From Muribaculaceae bacterium (GTDB lineage Bacteria; Bacteroidota; Bacteroidia; Bacteroidales; Muribaculaceae), in assembly GCA_009775125.1 (NCBI GenBank), contig VSPD01000020.1:1-42510 (forward strand): DNA of 42,510 bases, in the 5' to 3' direction. Shown piece after piece: positions 1 through 7,980 of the stretch (positions are counted from its first letter, which is position 1; each line of letters begins with the position of its first letter). Below the pieces are notes generated by a model. It made no database searches and had not been told where the DNA came from. It saw only the letters and a list, made by a program, of their open reading frames with translations. The translations under genes were made by a program, and so were the position numbers.

Positions 1-31
1 GCGGATTCCTTATAATTTTTTTAATCGGAAT

Positions 32-64
32 AAAAAAATGCTAAAATCGCTTGGATTTTAGCAT
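32..64 (-). terminator. Intrinsic terminator of the candidate small RNA
   Basis: An 11-bp perfect stem (38-48 with 54-64, arm ATGCTAAAATC) with a 5-nt loop is followed on the minus strand by a run of T (A at 32-38 on the plus strand). Confidence 0.75.
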
Positions 65-136
65 AGAATACGCTTTCATTATGTCATGACATCCCACGCA
101 ACGGCTTCTCTTCCGAAGCACCCACGGCGCAGGGTC
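32..136 (-). ncRNA. Candidate small structured RNA, about 100 nt
   Basis: No protein gene fits here, but the minus strand carries a complete transcription unit: a TTTG-N20-TATCTTTG promoter at 141-172, about 100 nt of sequence, and a strong intrinsic terminator at 32-64. The predicted RNA begins near 136 with GACCCUGCGC, which can pair with GCGUGGGAUGUC further on. The inner hairpin is GCUUC-GGAAGA-GAAGC, so a GGAA-containing apical loop tops a roughly 50-nt stem. That shape and length recall the small bacterial SRP RNA (ffs), but the usual AGCAG strand next to the loop is not clear. A 6S-type RNA is another possibility. The promoter, stems and terminator are seen; the identity is a guess. 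Confidence 0.5.
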
Positions 137-140
137 AGCG

Positions 141-172
141 CAAAGATATGTATTTTAATCTGAACAAACAAA
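141..172 (-). promoter_or_regulatory. Promoter of the candidate small RNA
   Basis: On the minus strand TTTG (169-172) is followed after 20 bp by TATCTTTG (141-148). This matches the Bacteroidetes primary-sigma consensus TTTG-N19/21-TAnnTTTG. No ATG with a plausible reading frame follows before the terminator, so the promoter appears to serve an RNA gene. Confidence 0.6.
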
Positions 173-181
173 TATTTGAAG

Positions 182-222
182 AAAAAAAACGGAATTTGCG
201 TATAATAGGCAAATTCCGTTTT
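182..222 (-). terminator. Intrinsic terminator, gene at 264-676
   Basis: A perfect 14-bp stem (186-199 with 209-222, arm AAAACGGAATTTGC) is followed by a T run on the minus strand. It lies about 40 bp after the stop of the broken gene at 264-676, so that gene still has normal 3' architecture. Confidence 0.8.
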
Positions 223-263
223 ATGATATGATTCCGCGATTTCCGTCGACGCCGCAAAAAAAA

Positions 264-676
264 TCAGTTTTCGAGGGGGATGATGTCGGAGATGCGGAGG
301 AGGCCGTCGGCATCAACGGCTTTGACGCAAATCATCGTGGGTTCGCTCGTTTCGTCCCATTTGTATGTCACGAAGTAGCAGTTCTCTTCGACGGGCGTCA
401 CTTTCAGCGATTCCATGCCATGGGCGCATACGTCCTGGGCGTTGATTACGGCGTCGAAATCGTGCTGCTCCATGTATTCATGAAGCCGGGCAATCGCCTC
501 GGGCGTCATGTGCTTTTGCAGCAGCGCCCGTTTGCTGCCGGATTGTTTTCCACGTTCTGCATATAGGCGACATAGAAAGCCTTAATCTGACTTTCCGTCG
601 ACGCAGGCGCGTTATCGCCCGCCCACGATGCAACGACGGCGACAACGAGCATTATCAAAGAAATGCAATGTTTCAT
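264..676 (-). pseudogene. Small secreted protein (DUF3828-like), frameshifted
   Basis: The first frame starts at 676 with a signal peptide (MKHCISLIMLVVAVVASWA) and runs through IKAFYVAYMQNVENNPAANG. It then goes out of frame at 527-529 and stops. A second frame carries on with LLQKHMTPEAIARL and the rest of the domain, ending at 264. Adding one G to the GGG run (CCC at 527-529 on the plus strand) joins them into one 137-residue protein with the smooth junction ANGALLQKHM. The overall look (secreted, IKAFYxxYM, about 130 residues) resembles DUF3828-type proteins of Bacteroidales; this family call is from memory. It is either a recent one-base loss in a homopolymer or an assembly indel. Its function is unknown. 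Confidence 0.75.
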
Positions 677-770
677 AGTTTCCAATAATTCGTTTTTTTT
701 AATACCGCAAAAATACAATTTTTTTTGATAAATAAATTTTTCGTGAAATAATTGTGAAATAATTATTGGA

Positions 771-799
771 GCCGGACGCACGAGCCGTGCGTCCCTACA
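771..799. repeat. Short palindromic intergenic repeat
   Basis: GGACGCACG-AGC-CGTGCGTCC (774-794) is a 9-bp perfect hairpin followed by CTACA. The same sequence, including the preceding GC and the trailing CCTACA, recurs at 42441-42466, and a variant lies at about 42201-42221. It belongs to the REP-like palindromes scattered through this window. Confidence 0.7.
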
Positions 800-823
800 C
801 TCTATGCGTTAATTGCAATCCGC

Positions 824-857
824 GAAAAAAAGGATTTGCGGGGTGCGCAAATCCTTT
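824..857 (-). terminator. fabD intrinsic terminator
   Basis: A 12-bp perfect stem (829-840 with 846-857, arm AAAGGATTTGCG) is followed by a T run on the minus strand, 25 bp beyond the fabD stop codon. Confidence 0.8.
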
Positions 858-881
858 CTGGTGATTGTATATAAGGGGGAA

Positions 882-1760
882 TTACTGGCGGCCTTCGGTG
901 GCTACGTCGCGGGAGATTTTGGCAACGAGGCCTTGGAGCACTTTGCCGGGACCGATTTCGATGAAACGGTCGGCGCCGTCGGCAATCATGTTGCGCACGG
1001 TCTGTGTCCAGCGCACGGGGGCGGTGAGCTGTGCCACGAGGTTGGCTTTGATTTCGGCGGGGTCGGTATGGGGAAGGGCGTCGACATTTTGGTAGACGGG
1101 GCATACCGGGGTGTGGAATTCGGTGGCTTCGATGGCGGCGGCGAGTTCGGCGCGGGCAGGCTCCATGCAGGGCGAGTGGAAAGCACCGCCTACTTTGAGT
1201 TTGAGCGCGCGTTTGGCACCGGCTTCGAGAGCGGCGGCGCAGGCTGCGTCGATGGCTTCGATTTCACCGGAGATAACGAGCTGGCCGGGGCAGTTGTAGT
1301 TGGCACATACAACGATGCCGGGCACGGCGGCGCAGATTTCTTCCACTTTTTCGTCGGGGAGGGCGAGCACGGCGGCCATTGTGGAGGGCTTGAGCTCGCA
1401 GGCTTTCTGCATGGCCATGGCGCGGGCGGAAACGAGACGGAGGCCGTCTTCGAAGTCGAGGGCGCCGGCTGTGACGAGAGCCGAGAATTCACCGAGCGAG
1501 TGACCGGCTGTCATGTCGGGACGAAATTCGTCGCCGAGGGTACGGGCGAGAATAACGGAGTGGAGGAAGATGGCGGGTTGGGTCACGCGGGTCTGGCGAA
1601 GGTCCTCGTCGGTGCCTTCAAACATCATGTCGGTGATGCGGAAACCGAGGATTTCGTTGGCGCGTTCGAACATGGCGCGGGCCTCGGCATTGTTGTCGTA
1701 AAGATCCTTGCCCATGCCCACAAACTGGGCGCCTTGTCCGGGAAATACGTAAGCGTTCAT
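882..1760 (-). CDS. fabD: Malonyl-CoA:ACP transacylase FabD
   Basis: This enzyme moves malonyl from CoA to acyl carrier protein, the entry step of fatty-acid elongation in the cytosol. The 292-residue length is normal. Visible active-site features are the N-terminal GQGAQ oxyanion motif (about 8-12), nucleophile Ser88 in GHSLG, Arg113 in the SARAMAMQ helix (equivalent to E. coli Arg117), Gln160 in PGQLVISG and catalytic His195 in GGAFHSP. The C terminus has the family's IEIGPGKVL motif. The start was set at MNAYVFPGQG because ten upstream residues in the same frame are not family-like. It is transcribed alone, divergent from tatA, with its own terminator, and is not in a fab cluster here. Confidence 0.97.
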   Translation of the reverse strand: MNAYVFPGQGAQFVGMGKDLYDNNAEARAMFERANEILGFRITDMMFEGTDEDLRQTRVTQPAIFLHSVILARTLGDEFRPDMTAGHSLGEFSALVTAGALDFEDGLRLVSARAMAMQKACELKPSTMAAVLALPDEKVEEICAAVPGIVVCANYNCPGQLVISGEIEAIDAACAAALEAGAKRALKLKVGGAFHSPCMEPARAELAAAIEATEFHTPVCPVYQNVDALPHTDPAEIKANLVAQLTAPVRWTQTVRNMIADGADRFIEIGPGKVLQGLVAKISRDVATEGRQ

Positions 1761-1911
1761 TTTATTTATAATTTTGCTTTTAAATGTCAAAAATATCTAA
1801 AAGTGATGAAAATCGGATGCAAAGTTACAAATTTTCCCCGAAATAACGTAACTTTACGGTCACAAAGTTTATTACGTCCTCATTAACCAATCATTTCTCT
1901 TACATTTCTTT

Positions 1912-2166
1912 ATGGAAACGATTCTTATATCTTCTTTTATAGGCGGCCTCCGTGGCTGGGAATTCATTGTAATTGCCCTGGTCGTGCTCCTGCTTTTCGG
2001 CGCAAAGCGTATTCCTTCGATGATGCGCAACATCGGCAAGGGCATACACAGCTTCAAGCAAGGCATCGAGGACGCCAAGGAGGAAATCAACCGTGAGGTG
2101 CAGCGTGCCGACAAAGGCTCTGCCTCTGAAAAGGCTCCCGCTGAAAAAATAGAAGAAGCACGCTGA
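1912..2166 (+). CDS. tatA: Twin-arginine translocase subunit TatA/E
   Basis: This is a small membrane subunit that oligomerises to let folded proteins cross the inner membrane. The 84-residue protein has one N-terminal membrane segment (about residues 15-30, WEFIVIALVVLLLFGAKRIP). It then has the FGxxxxP hinge and an amphipathic helix (MMRNIGKGIHSFKQGI), ending in a charged tail rich in Lys and Glu. Its stop shares one base with the tatC start (TGATG at 2164-2168), so the two genes are translationally coupled. There is no tatB gene, as is usual for TatAC systems of Bacteroidetes. Confidence 0.95.
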   Translation: METILISSFIGGLRGWEFIVIALVVLLLFGAKRIPSMMRNIGKGIHSFKQGIEDAKEEINREVQRADKGSASEKAPAEKIEEAR

Positions 2167-2990
2167 TGGCATCTGCTGCGGACCAGGAGATGAGTTTCTG
2201 GGCTCATCTCGATGCGTTGCGCTCGGTGATTATGAAAATCGCCGGGCTGTTGCTTGTGCTGGCAATGGCTTTTTTCTCGGTGATGCCCTGGGTGTTCGAC
2301 CATATCATTTGCGCCCCATGCTCGGGCGATTTCATTCTTTATCGCCTTTTTGCCGGCCTCGAAGGCGACGGCTCGCTGCTGCCCGACCTTGGCGACCCGT
2401 CGTTCCATATCGAGCTGATAAACATCGAGCTTGCGTCGCAATTTATGATTCACATGTCGTCGTCGCTGTGGGCGGCGTTTATCGTGGGGTTCCCGATTGT
2501 CGTGTACCTGCTTTGGCAGTTTGTGGCTCCCGGGCTATATGAGAAGGAGAAACGCGGAGCGCGCATCGCCTTTCTTTTCGGCAACTTGATGTTCTACCTC
2601 GGCATGGCCGTGGGCTATTTCCTTGTGTTTCCGCTGGCCGTGCGGTTTCTTGCCGACTATCAGCTGAGCACGGCTATCGTGCAGACCGTATCGCTCACAT
2701 CGTATATGGATGCGTTCTACACCCTGGTGCTTTCGATGGGCATCGTGTTCGAGCTTCCTCTTGTGGCATGGCTGCTCGGCAAAATCGGAATTCTTCACCG
2801 CGATTTCTTCACCACCTACCGTCGCCACGCCATTGTGGCCCTTCTCATCGTGGCCGCCGTGATCACTCCCACGGGCGACGTGATGACCCTCGCAATCGTG
2901 TTCTTCCCCATCTACACCCTCTGGGAAGCGTCGGCCCTGCTGGTGCCGAAGGGGGGCGACGACGAATTACGAATGACCAATGATGAATGA
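2166..2990 (+). CDS. tatC: Twin-arginine translocase subunit TatC
   Basis: TatC is the polytopic receptor for twin-arginine signal peptides. The N-terminal SFWAHLDALRSVIMKI matches the family's HLxELR helix, with Asp where many have Glu. Several hydrophobic segments follow, together with the family's FxLAxxGxxYxxF-like and ITPTGDV regions; the fold normally has six membrane helices. The periplasmic loop after the first helix is long (about residues 45-85). The last ten codons (DDELRMTNDE) run into an AT-rich, repetitive AATGA/AATTA stretch (about 2967-3008) that is intergenic in style, so the C terminus looks extended into it. It is coupled to tatA. Confidence 0.95.
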   Translation: MASAADQEMSFWAHLDALRSVIMKIAGLLLVLAMAFFSVMPWVFDHIICAPCSGDFILYRLFAGLEGDGSLLPDLGDPSFHIELINIELASQFMIHMSSSLWAAFIVGFPIVVYLLWQFVAPGLYEKEKRGARIAFLFGNLMFYLGMAVGYFLVFPLAVRFLADYQLSTAIVQTVSLTSYMDAFYTLVLSMGIVFELPLVAWLLGKIGILHRDFFTTYRRHAIVALLIVAAVITPTGDVMTLAIVFFPIYTLWEASALLVPKGGDDELRMTNDE

Positions 2991-3072
2991 TTAATTAAGA
3001 ATGACTAATGGCTCCTCGTGCCCCGCGTTTCAACGCGGCGGTCATTCCCAACTTCACAACTCCCAAACTCCC

Positions 3073-4251
3073 ATGAAACTGCGCCGACCCGGACTGCTCG
3101 TAAAAATACTCATCGCCATGGCCCTTGGCATCGGGGCCGGACATGTCTTCCCCGACATGCTCGCCCGCTGCTTCATAACCTTCAACGGCGTTTTCTCTGA
3201 ATTTCTCGGCTTCATCATCCCCTTGCTCATCGTGGGGTTTGTGGCTCCGGCAATCGCCGACATAGGACGCCGCGCCGGAAAGATGCTGCTCTTCACGGCC
3301 GCCATCGCCTACGGGTTCACTATCATGGCCGGCCTCATCAGCTACCTCACGGGAGCCTCGCTGTTTCCCTCGCTCATATCGGTCGACCGCTACTTGCAGG
3401 CCGAGGCTTCGACAGTGAACCTCGCGCCATTCTTCGAGATGGACATAACGCCGATGATGACCGTAATGACCGCTCTTGTCCTCGCCTTCGTGCTCGGACT
3501 GGGCACCGCCATGACCGGCGGCGAGTCGCTGCGCCGCGGCCTCGACAATTTCCGCGACGTGATTTCGTGGACCATCAACCGCGCCATCATCCCCCTCCTC
3601 CCGCTCTACATCTTCGGCATATTCCTTAACATGACCGTAAGCGGCCAGGTGGGCCCCATCTTGCTCACCTTTATAAAGATAATAGCCGTGATTTTCGTGC
3701 TCCACGTCGGCATCCTCGTGCTCCAGTACTGCATCGCGGCCTGTTTCTCGGGCAAAAACCCTTTCCGGGCCATTGTCACGATGCTCCCGGCCTATTTCAC
3801 GGCCCTTGGCACCCAATCGTCGGCCGCCACGATACCCGTGACGCTCAAACGCACCATCGCCCTCGGCGTCGACAAGGACGTGGCCGGTTTCACCGTGCCG
3901 CTCTGCGCCACCATACACATGTCGGGCTCCACGCTCAAAATCGTGGCCTGCGCCCTGGCCCTGATGATAACGCGCGGCATGGGCTACGATTTCTCGATGT
4001 TTGCCGGCTTCATCTCCATGCTCGGCATCACCATCATAGCCGCCCCTGGTGTGCCCGGCGGCGCAATCATGGCCTCGCTGGGGCTGCTGTCGTCGATGCT
4101 CGGCTTCTCCGAGGCCGACAACGCCCTTATGATAGCCCTCTACATAGCCATGGACTCGTTTGGCACAGCCTGCAACGTCACCGGCGACGGCGCAATCGCC
4201 CAGATTGTCGACCGATTCTTCGGCAAAAAAACAAAAACCACCATTAAATAA
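3073..4251 (+). CDS. Dicarboxylate/amino acid:cation symporter (DAACS family)
   Basis: This is an inner-membrane secondary transporter that probably couples Na+ or H+ to uptake of a dicarboxylate or amino acid. The 392-residue protein shows the GltPh-like core. The serine-rich hairpin appears as TQSSAATIPVT, followed by PLCATIHMSGST (the position of the family's P-GATINMDGT), then the second hairpin APGVPGG and the NVTGDG motif of the last helix. The PLCATIHMSG variant lacks the canonical Asp, so the substrate may differ from glutamate or succinate. The start at 3073 (MKLRRPGLLVKI) was chosen because the 24 upstream in-frame residues come from a GC-palindrome and AT-rich linker. It is preceded by tatC and possibly cotranscribed. 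Confidence 0.9.
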   Translation: MKLRRPGLLVKILIAMALGIGAGHVFPDMLARCFITFNGVFSEFLGFIIPLLIVGFVAPAIADIGRRAGKMLLFTAAIAYGFTIMAGLISYLTGASLFPSLISVDRYLQAEASTVNLAPFFEMDITPMMTVMTALVLAFVLGLGTAMTGGESLRRGLDNFRDVISWTINRAIIPLLPLYIFGIFLNMTVSGQVGPILLTFIKIIAVIFVLHVGILVLQYCIAACFSGKNPFRAIVTMLPAYFTALGTQSSAATIPVTLKRTIALGVDKDVAGFTVPLCATIHMSGSTLKIVACALALMITRGMGYDFSMFAGFISMLGITIIAAPGVPGGAIMASLGLLSSMLGFSEADNALMIALYIAMDSFGTACNVTGDGAIAQIVDRFFGKKTKTTIK

Positions 4252-4257
4252 TAAATT

Positions 4258-6336
4258 ATGAGAATTCGACTACTTGTTTCCGCAGCCGCCGCGATGTCGG
4301 CTCTGGCGGTATTTTCGCAAGACGCCGGAAAAATGATCTATGTTTCCGTTTACAGCACCAACGAATGGAAAGAATGGGGCGACACCTATTCCGAAACCGG
4401 CATATACAGCTTCCCCCTCGACTCTTACAGCCGCACGCTTGTAAAAGAGGACGTCGACCTCGACGCCTCGGGCGGCGGCACCATGACCGAAGATTTCTAT
4501 TTCTGCACCAAGGAGATGAACTACGGCGCATGGGCCGACATAACGCACTTCACGTTCAAGCCCGACACATGGGAATACAACTCCCAACTGTTCGGCGCCA
4601 CCAAGGGCGTGGCCACCGACCTTGCCTACGACCACACCACGGCAAAAATCTTCGGTTGCTTCTCCACCGACCCCGACCTTGACGAGCCTGCCGGAGGCTT
4701 CGTGTTCGGCACAATAGACGAAGGCACGGGCAACCGATACGCAATCAAGGCCATCGACACTCCCTGGATTGCCCTCGGATGCGACCGCTCGGGCCAGCTC
4801 TATGCCGTGGATATGGCCGGCAACTTCCTCAAAGTAGACAAAATCAACGGCTCCACCGAGACTCTCGCCAACCTTGGCGTCACAGCCTCGCGGCGCTCCA
4901 CCGGCGCCGTCGACACGGCCACCGGCACATTCTACGTTGTCGTGACCAACGAGGACAATTCCACTGTCGACCAGCTCGGTTACAGCCTCACCGAATCGAA
5001 ACTTTACGCCATCGACCTCGCCACGTCCACATCTAAAATGGTGTATGAGTTTGCCGACGGCGAAGCCATGGGCGGCATGTACATCCCCGGCCCGCTCGCC
5101 GACGACAACGCCCCCGCAGCCGCCACAGATCTTACGCCGACATTCGCTCCCGGCGCCCTCAACGGCACACTGTCGTTTACCATGCCCGACAAAACTTTTG
5201 GCGGAGCCGCTCTCTCAGGCGACATCGAATATCTCATACGCGCCAACGGCTCCCTGTTTGCCAAAGGCTCGGCAGCTGCCGGAGCTGACGTAAACGCCGC
5301 GGGCAAAGTCGACAGCGACGGCGAATATGAATTTGTGCTCGAACTCACCAATGCCGCAGGCCGCGCCCCCAAGACAAAACTCGCCATGTGGGTGGGCCAC
5401 GACACACCCGTGAAAATTGCATCGGCATCGCTCACCTATGCCGACGGCATGTTCCGCATCACATGGGCACACCCCTCCGCTACCGAGCACGGCGGATACA
5501 TGGACCCCGCCCTCCTCTCCTACGACGTGACCCGCCTGCCCGACAACGTGAAGACCCACTCCGGCATCAACGACACCGACATAACCGACCCCGTCGAGAT
5601 GCCCGCATCCATGATTGGCTACTCCTACCGCATCGACATGTCGTACCGCGGCAAGCCCGTGTCGTCGTTCACCACCGACACCTACAACCTTGGCACTGTC
5701 GCGCTCCCCTACACTCTCGATTTTGAGGACGACAACTCTTTTGACCAGCTCACCGTAATCGACGTAAACGGCGACCGCAACGAGTGGTACCGCGAATACG
5801 CCTGGTATATCGAAGCCCACGACCTCGAATGTGCAGCCGCTGTCTACCCCTACTCCTCGACCAAGCAAGCCGACGACTGGATGATACTCCCGGCCATCGC
5901 CTTCGAGGCCGGCACAACATACACTGTCGAATTCCAGGTATCGACCATGTCCGATTCCTACGCCGAGCGTCTCGCCGTGTACTTCGGCACCGCCCCCAAG
6001 CCCGAGGCCATGACCGGCACCCTCCTCGCCGCCAAAAATTATGCCATATACGATCCCGTCGATGAGAAACTCACGTTCTCGCCCGCGGCTTCCGGCCAAT
6101 ACTATATCGGCTTCCACGCCTGCTCCGACCCCGACCGCGCAGGCCTCGGCATCCGCAACATAAAAATCGACCGCGACGCCAATTCCGGCATCGGCGACAT
6201 CGAAGCCGCCGACCCCGACGCCAAGGTGATTGAAGTCTACAATCTCCAAGGCGTGAAAGTGGACCTCGACGCCCGCGCAGGCATCTATATCGAGCGTCGC
6301 GCCGACGGCTCCACAGTGAAAGTACGCCGCAATTGA
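4258..6336 (+). CDS. Secreted multidomain protein with choice-of-anchor-J-like domain
   Basis: The 692-residue protein begins with a signal peptide (MRIRLLVSAAAAMSALAVFSQ). Residues about 25-285 look like a repeat-based propeller-type region (YAVDMAGNFLKV and LYAIDLATS blades). A fibronectin-III-like stretch follows, and at about 490-640 a jelly-roll domain with the ADDWMILPAI signature of choice-of-anchor-J/MAM-like domains. The end (VIEVYNLQGVKVDL, then GIYI and a basic KVRRN) is a short version of the type IX sorting tail common in Bacteroidales. It is therefore probably exported and surface-attached. The ligand is not known. It starts 6 bp after the symporter stop, so it may share that transcript. 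Confidence 0.8.
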   Translation: MRIRLLVSAAAAMSALAVFSQDAGKMIYVSVYSTNEWKEWGDTYSETGIYSFPLDSYSRTLVKEDVDLDASGGGTMTEDFYFCTKEMNYGAWADITHFTFKPDTWEYNSQLFGATKGVATDLAYDHTTAKIFGCFSTDPDLDEPAGGFVFGTIDEGTGNRYAIKAIDTPWIALGCDRSGQLYAVDMAGNFLKVDKINGSTETLANLGVTASRRSTGAVDTATGTFYVVVTNEDNSTVDQLGYSLTESKLYAIDLATSTSKMVYEFADGEAMGGMYIPGPLADDNAPAAATDLTPTFAPGALNGTLSFTMPDKTFGGAALSGDIEYLIRANGSLFAKGSAAAGADVNAAGKVDSDGEYEFVLELTNAAGRAPKTKLAMWVGHDTPVKIASASLTYADGMFRITWAHPSATEHGGYMDPALLSYDVTRLPDNVKTHSGINDTDITDPVEMPASMIGYSYRIDMSYRGKPVSSFTTDTYNLGTVALPYTLDFEDDNSFDQLTVIDVNGDRNEWYREYAWYIEAHDLECAAAVYPYSSTKQADDWMILPAIAFEAGTTYTVEFQVSTMSDSYAERLAVYFGTAPKPEAMTGTLLAAKNYAIYDPVDEKLTFSPAASGQYYIGFHACSDPDRAGLGIRNIKIDRDANSGIGDIEAADPDAKVIEVYNLQGVKVDLDARAGIYIERRADGSTVKVRRN

Positions 6337-6358
6337 CCCCCTGAAAAATAATCCCGTA

Positions 6359-6400
6359 TTTTGGCGCAATTAATGAATTTTTTCATTAATTTTGCGCCAA
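6359..6400 (+). promoter_or_regulatory. Palindrome containing the nadB -7 box
   Basis: Arms TTGGCGCAATTAATGAA (6361-6377) and TTCATTAATTTTGCGCCAA (6382-6400) form a near-perfect inverted repeat with only two extra T in the right arm. The right arm contains TAATTTTG (6387-6394), a perfect -7 element 18 bp before the nadB ATG. A TTTG-like -33 lies at the left end (6360-6363) with a loose 23-bp spacer. The palindrome may be an operator for an NAD-responsive repressor, a terminator of the upstream gene, or both. Confidence 0.5.
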
Positions 6401-6411
6401 ATATTTTTACC

Positions 6412-7980
6412 ATGGTACGCGAATATGACTATCTTGTTGTCGGCTCAGGCATAGCCGGCATGAGCTTCGCCCTGAAAGTGGCCGGTTCCGGCCGGGTGGC
6501 ACTCATATGCAAAACCACTCTCGACGAAGCCAACACTGCCCTCGCTCAGGGCGGCGTAGCCTCGGTTACAGACCGCGAGGTCGACGACTTCGACAAACAC
6601 ATCACCGACACGATGATTGCCGGCGACCAACTCTCCGACCCCGATGCCGTGCGCAAGGTCGTGACCGGCGCTCCCGACGGAATCAACTTCCTCATCGACA
6701 ACGGCGTCGACTTCGACAAAAAAGACGACGGCTCGTTCGACCTCCACCGCGAGGGAGGCCACTCCGAATTCCGCATCCTCCACCATGCCGACAACACCGG
6801 CTTCGAAATACAGCAAAGCCTTATCGAGCAGGTGCGCGCAAATCCCGACATCGACATCTTCGAAAACCATTTCGCTATCGAAATCATAACCCAGCACCAC
6901 CTCGGCCGCATAGTGACTCGACGCACCAAGGACATCGACTGCTACGGAGCCTATGTGCTCGACTGCACCACCGGCGAAGTCGACACCTTCCTCTCGCGCG
7001 TAACCGTGATGGCCACCGGCGGATGCGGCGCCGTGTATCTCACCACCACCAACCCCCTCGTGGCCACGGGCGACGGCATAGCCATGGTATATCGCGCCAA
7101 AGGCACCGTGCAGGACATGGAATTCATCCAGTTCCACCCCACCGCCCTTTTCCACCCCGGCGACCGCCCCTCGTTCCTCATCACCGAGGCCATGCGCGGC
7201 TACGGAGCCGTGCTCCGCAACCTCCGCGGCGAGGAATTCATGCACAAATACGACCCGCGCCTCTCGCTCGCCCCGCGCGACATCGTGGCCCGCGCCATCG
7301 ACTCCGAAATGAAACTCTACGGCGACGACCACGTCTACCTCGACGTGACCCACAAGGACCCCGAGGAAACAAAACGCCACTTCCCCAACATCTACCAGAA
7401 ATGCCTGTCGCTCGGCATCGACATTACCAAGGACTATATCCCCGTGGCTCCCGCCGCCCACTATCTCTGCGGAGGCATCAAGGTCGACACCAACGGCGAG
7501 TCGTCGATTAAGCATCTCTACGCCATAGGCGAATGTTCGTGCACCGGCCTCCACGGCGGCAACCGTCTGGCATCCAACTCCCTTATCGAAGCCGTGGTCT
7601 ACGCCGACGCTGCCGCGCGCCACTCGCGCGAGGCCATAAAACACGTCAACCTCCGCACCGACATCCCGGCTTGGAACGCCGAAGGCACAACCCACCCCGA
7701 GGAAATGGTGCTCATCACCCAATCGCTCCGCGAGGTAAACCAAATCATGGGCACCTACGTGGGCATAGTCCGCTCCAACCTCCGCCTCGACCGGGCCTGG
7801 AACCGCCTCGACATACTCTACGAAGAAACCGAACGCCTCTTCAAATGCTCCAAGGCTTCACGTGAAATATGCGAGCTCCGCAACATCATAAATGTAGGCT
7901 ACCTCATCATGCGCCAGGCCAAAGAACGCAAAGAGTCGCGCGGACTTCACTACACTGTTGATTATCCCCCTAAAAAATGA
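6412..7980 (+). CDS. nadB: L-aspartate oxidase NadB
   Basis: NadB oxidises L-aspartate to iminoaspartate with FAD, the first step of de novo NAD synthesis. The 522-residue protein has the N-terminal FAD fold VVGSGIAGMSFAL and the ALAQGGVAS motif. It also has the substrate-region HREGGHSEFRILHHAD, QFHPTALF, EAMRGYGAVLRN and the active-site loop LAPRDIVARAI. Near the C-terminal end of the FAD domain are GECSCTGLHGGNRLASNSL and AHYLCGGI. These distinguish it from succinate dehydrogenase flavoprotein. The start at 6412 (MVREYDYLVVG) follows directly on the -7 box; the 17 upstream in-frame residues come from the palindrome. No nadA or nadC is adjacent. It overlaps the next gene by 4 bp (ATGA). Confidence 0.96.
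   Translation: MVREYDYLVVGSGIAGMSFALKVAGSGRVALICKTTLDEANTALAQGGVASVTDREVDDFDKHITDTMIAGDQLSDPDAVRKVVTGAPDGINFLIDNGVDFDKKDDGSFDLHREGGHSEFRILHHADNTGFEIQQSLIEQVRANPDIDIFENHFAIEIITQHHLGRIVTRRTKDIDCYGAYVLDCTTGEVDTFLSRVTVMATGGCGAVYLTTTNPLVATGDGIAMVYRAKGTVQDMEFIQFHPTALFHPGDRPSFLITEAMRGYGAVLRNLRGEEFMHKYDPRLSLAPRDIVARAIDSEMKLYGDDHVYLDVTHKDPEETKRHFPNIYQKCLSLGIDITKDYIPVAPAAHYLCGGIKVDTNGESSIKHLYAIGECSCTGLHGGNRLASNSLIEAVVYADAAARHSREAIKHVNLRTDIPAWNAEGTTHPEEMVLITQSLREVNQIMGTYVGIVRSNLRLDRAWNRLDILYEETERLFKCSKASREICELRNIINVGYLIMRQAKERKESRGLHYTVDYPPKK

Noticed and set aside
813..1886. A 357-codon open frame antisense to fabD
   Set aside because: It mirrors fabD in a GC-rich region, has low-complexity Gly/His/Val composition and no family motif. 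It is a shadow frame.
5215..6369. A 384-codon antisense frame over the secreted protein gene
   Set aside because: Its Gly/Val/Asp-rich composition is that of the reverse complement of a GC-biased gene, and it lacks a signal or domain.
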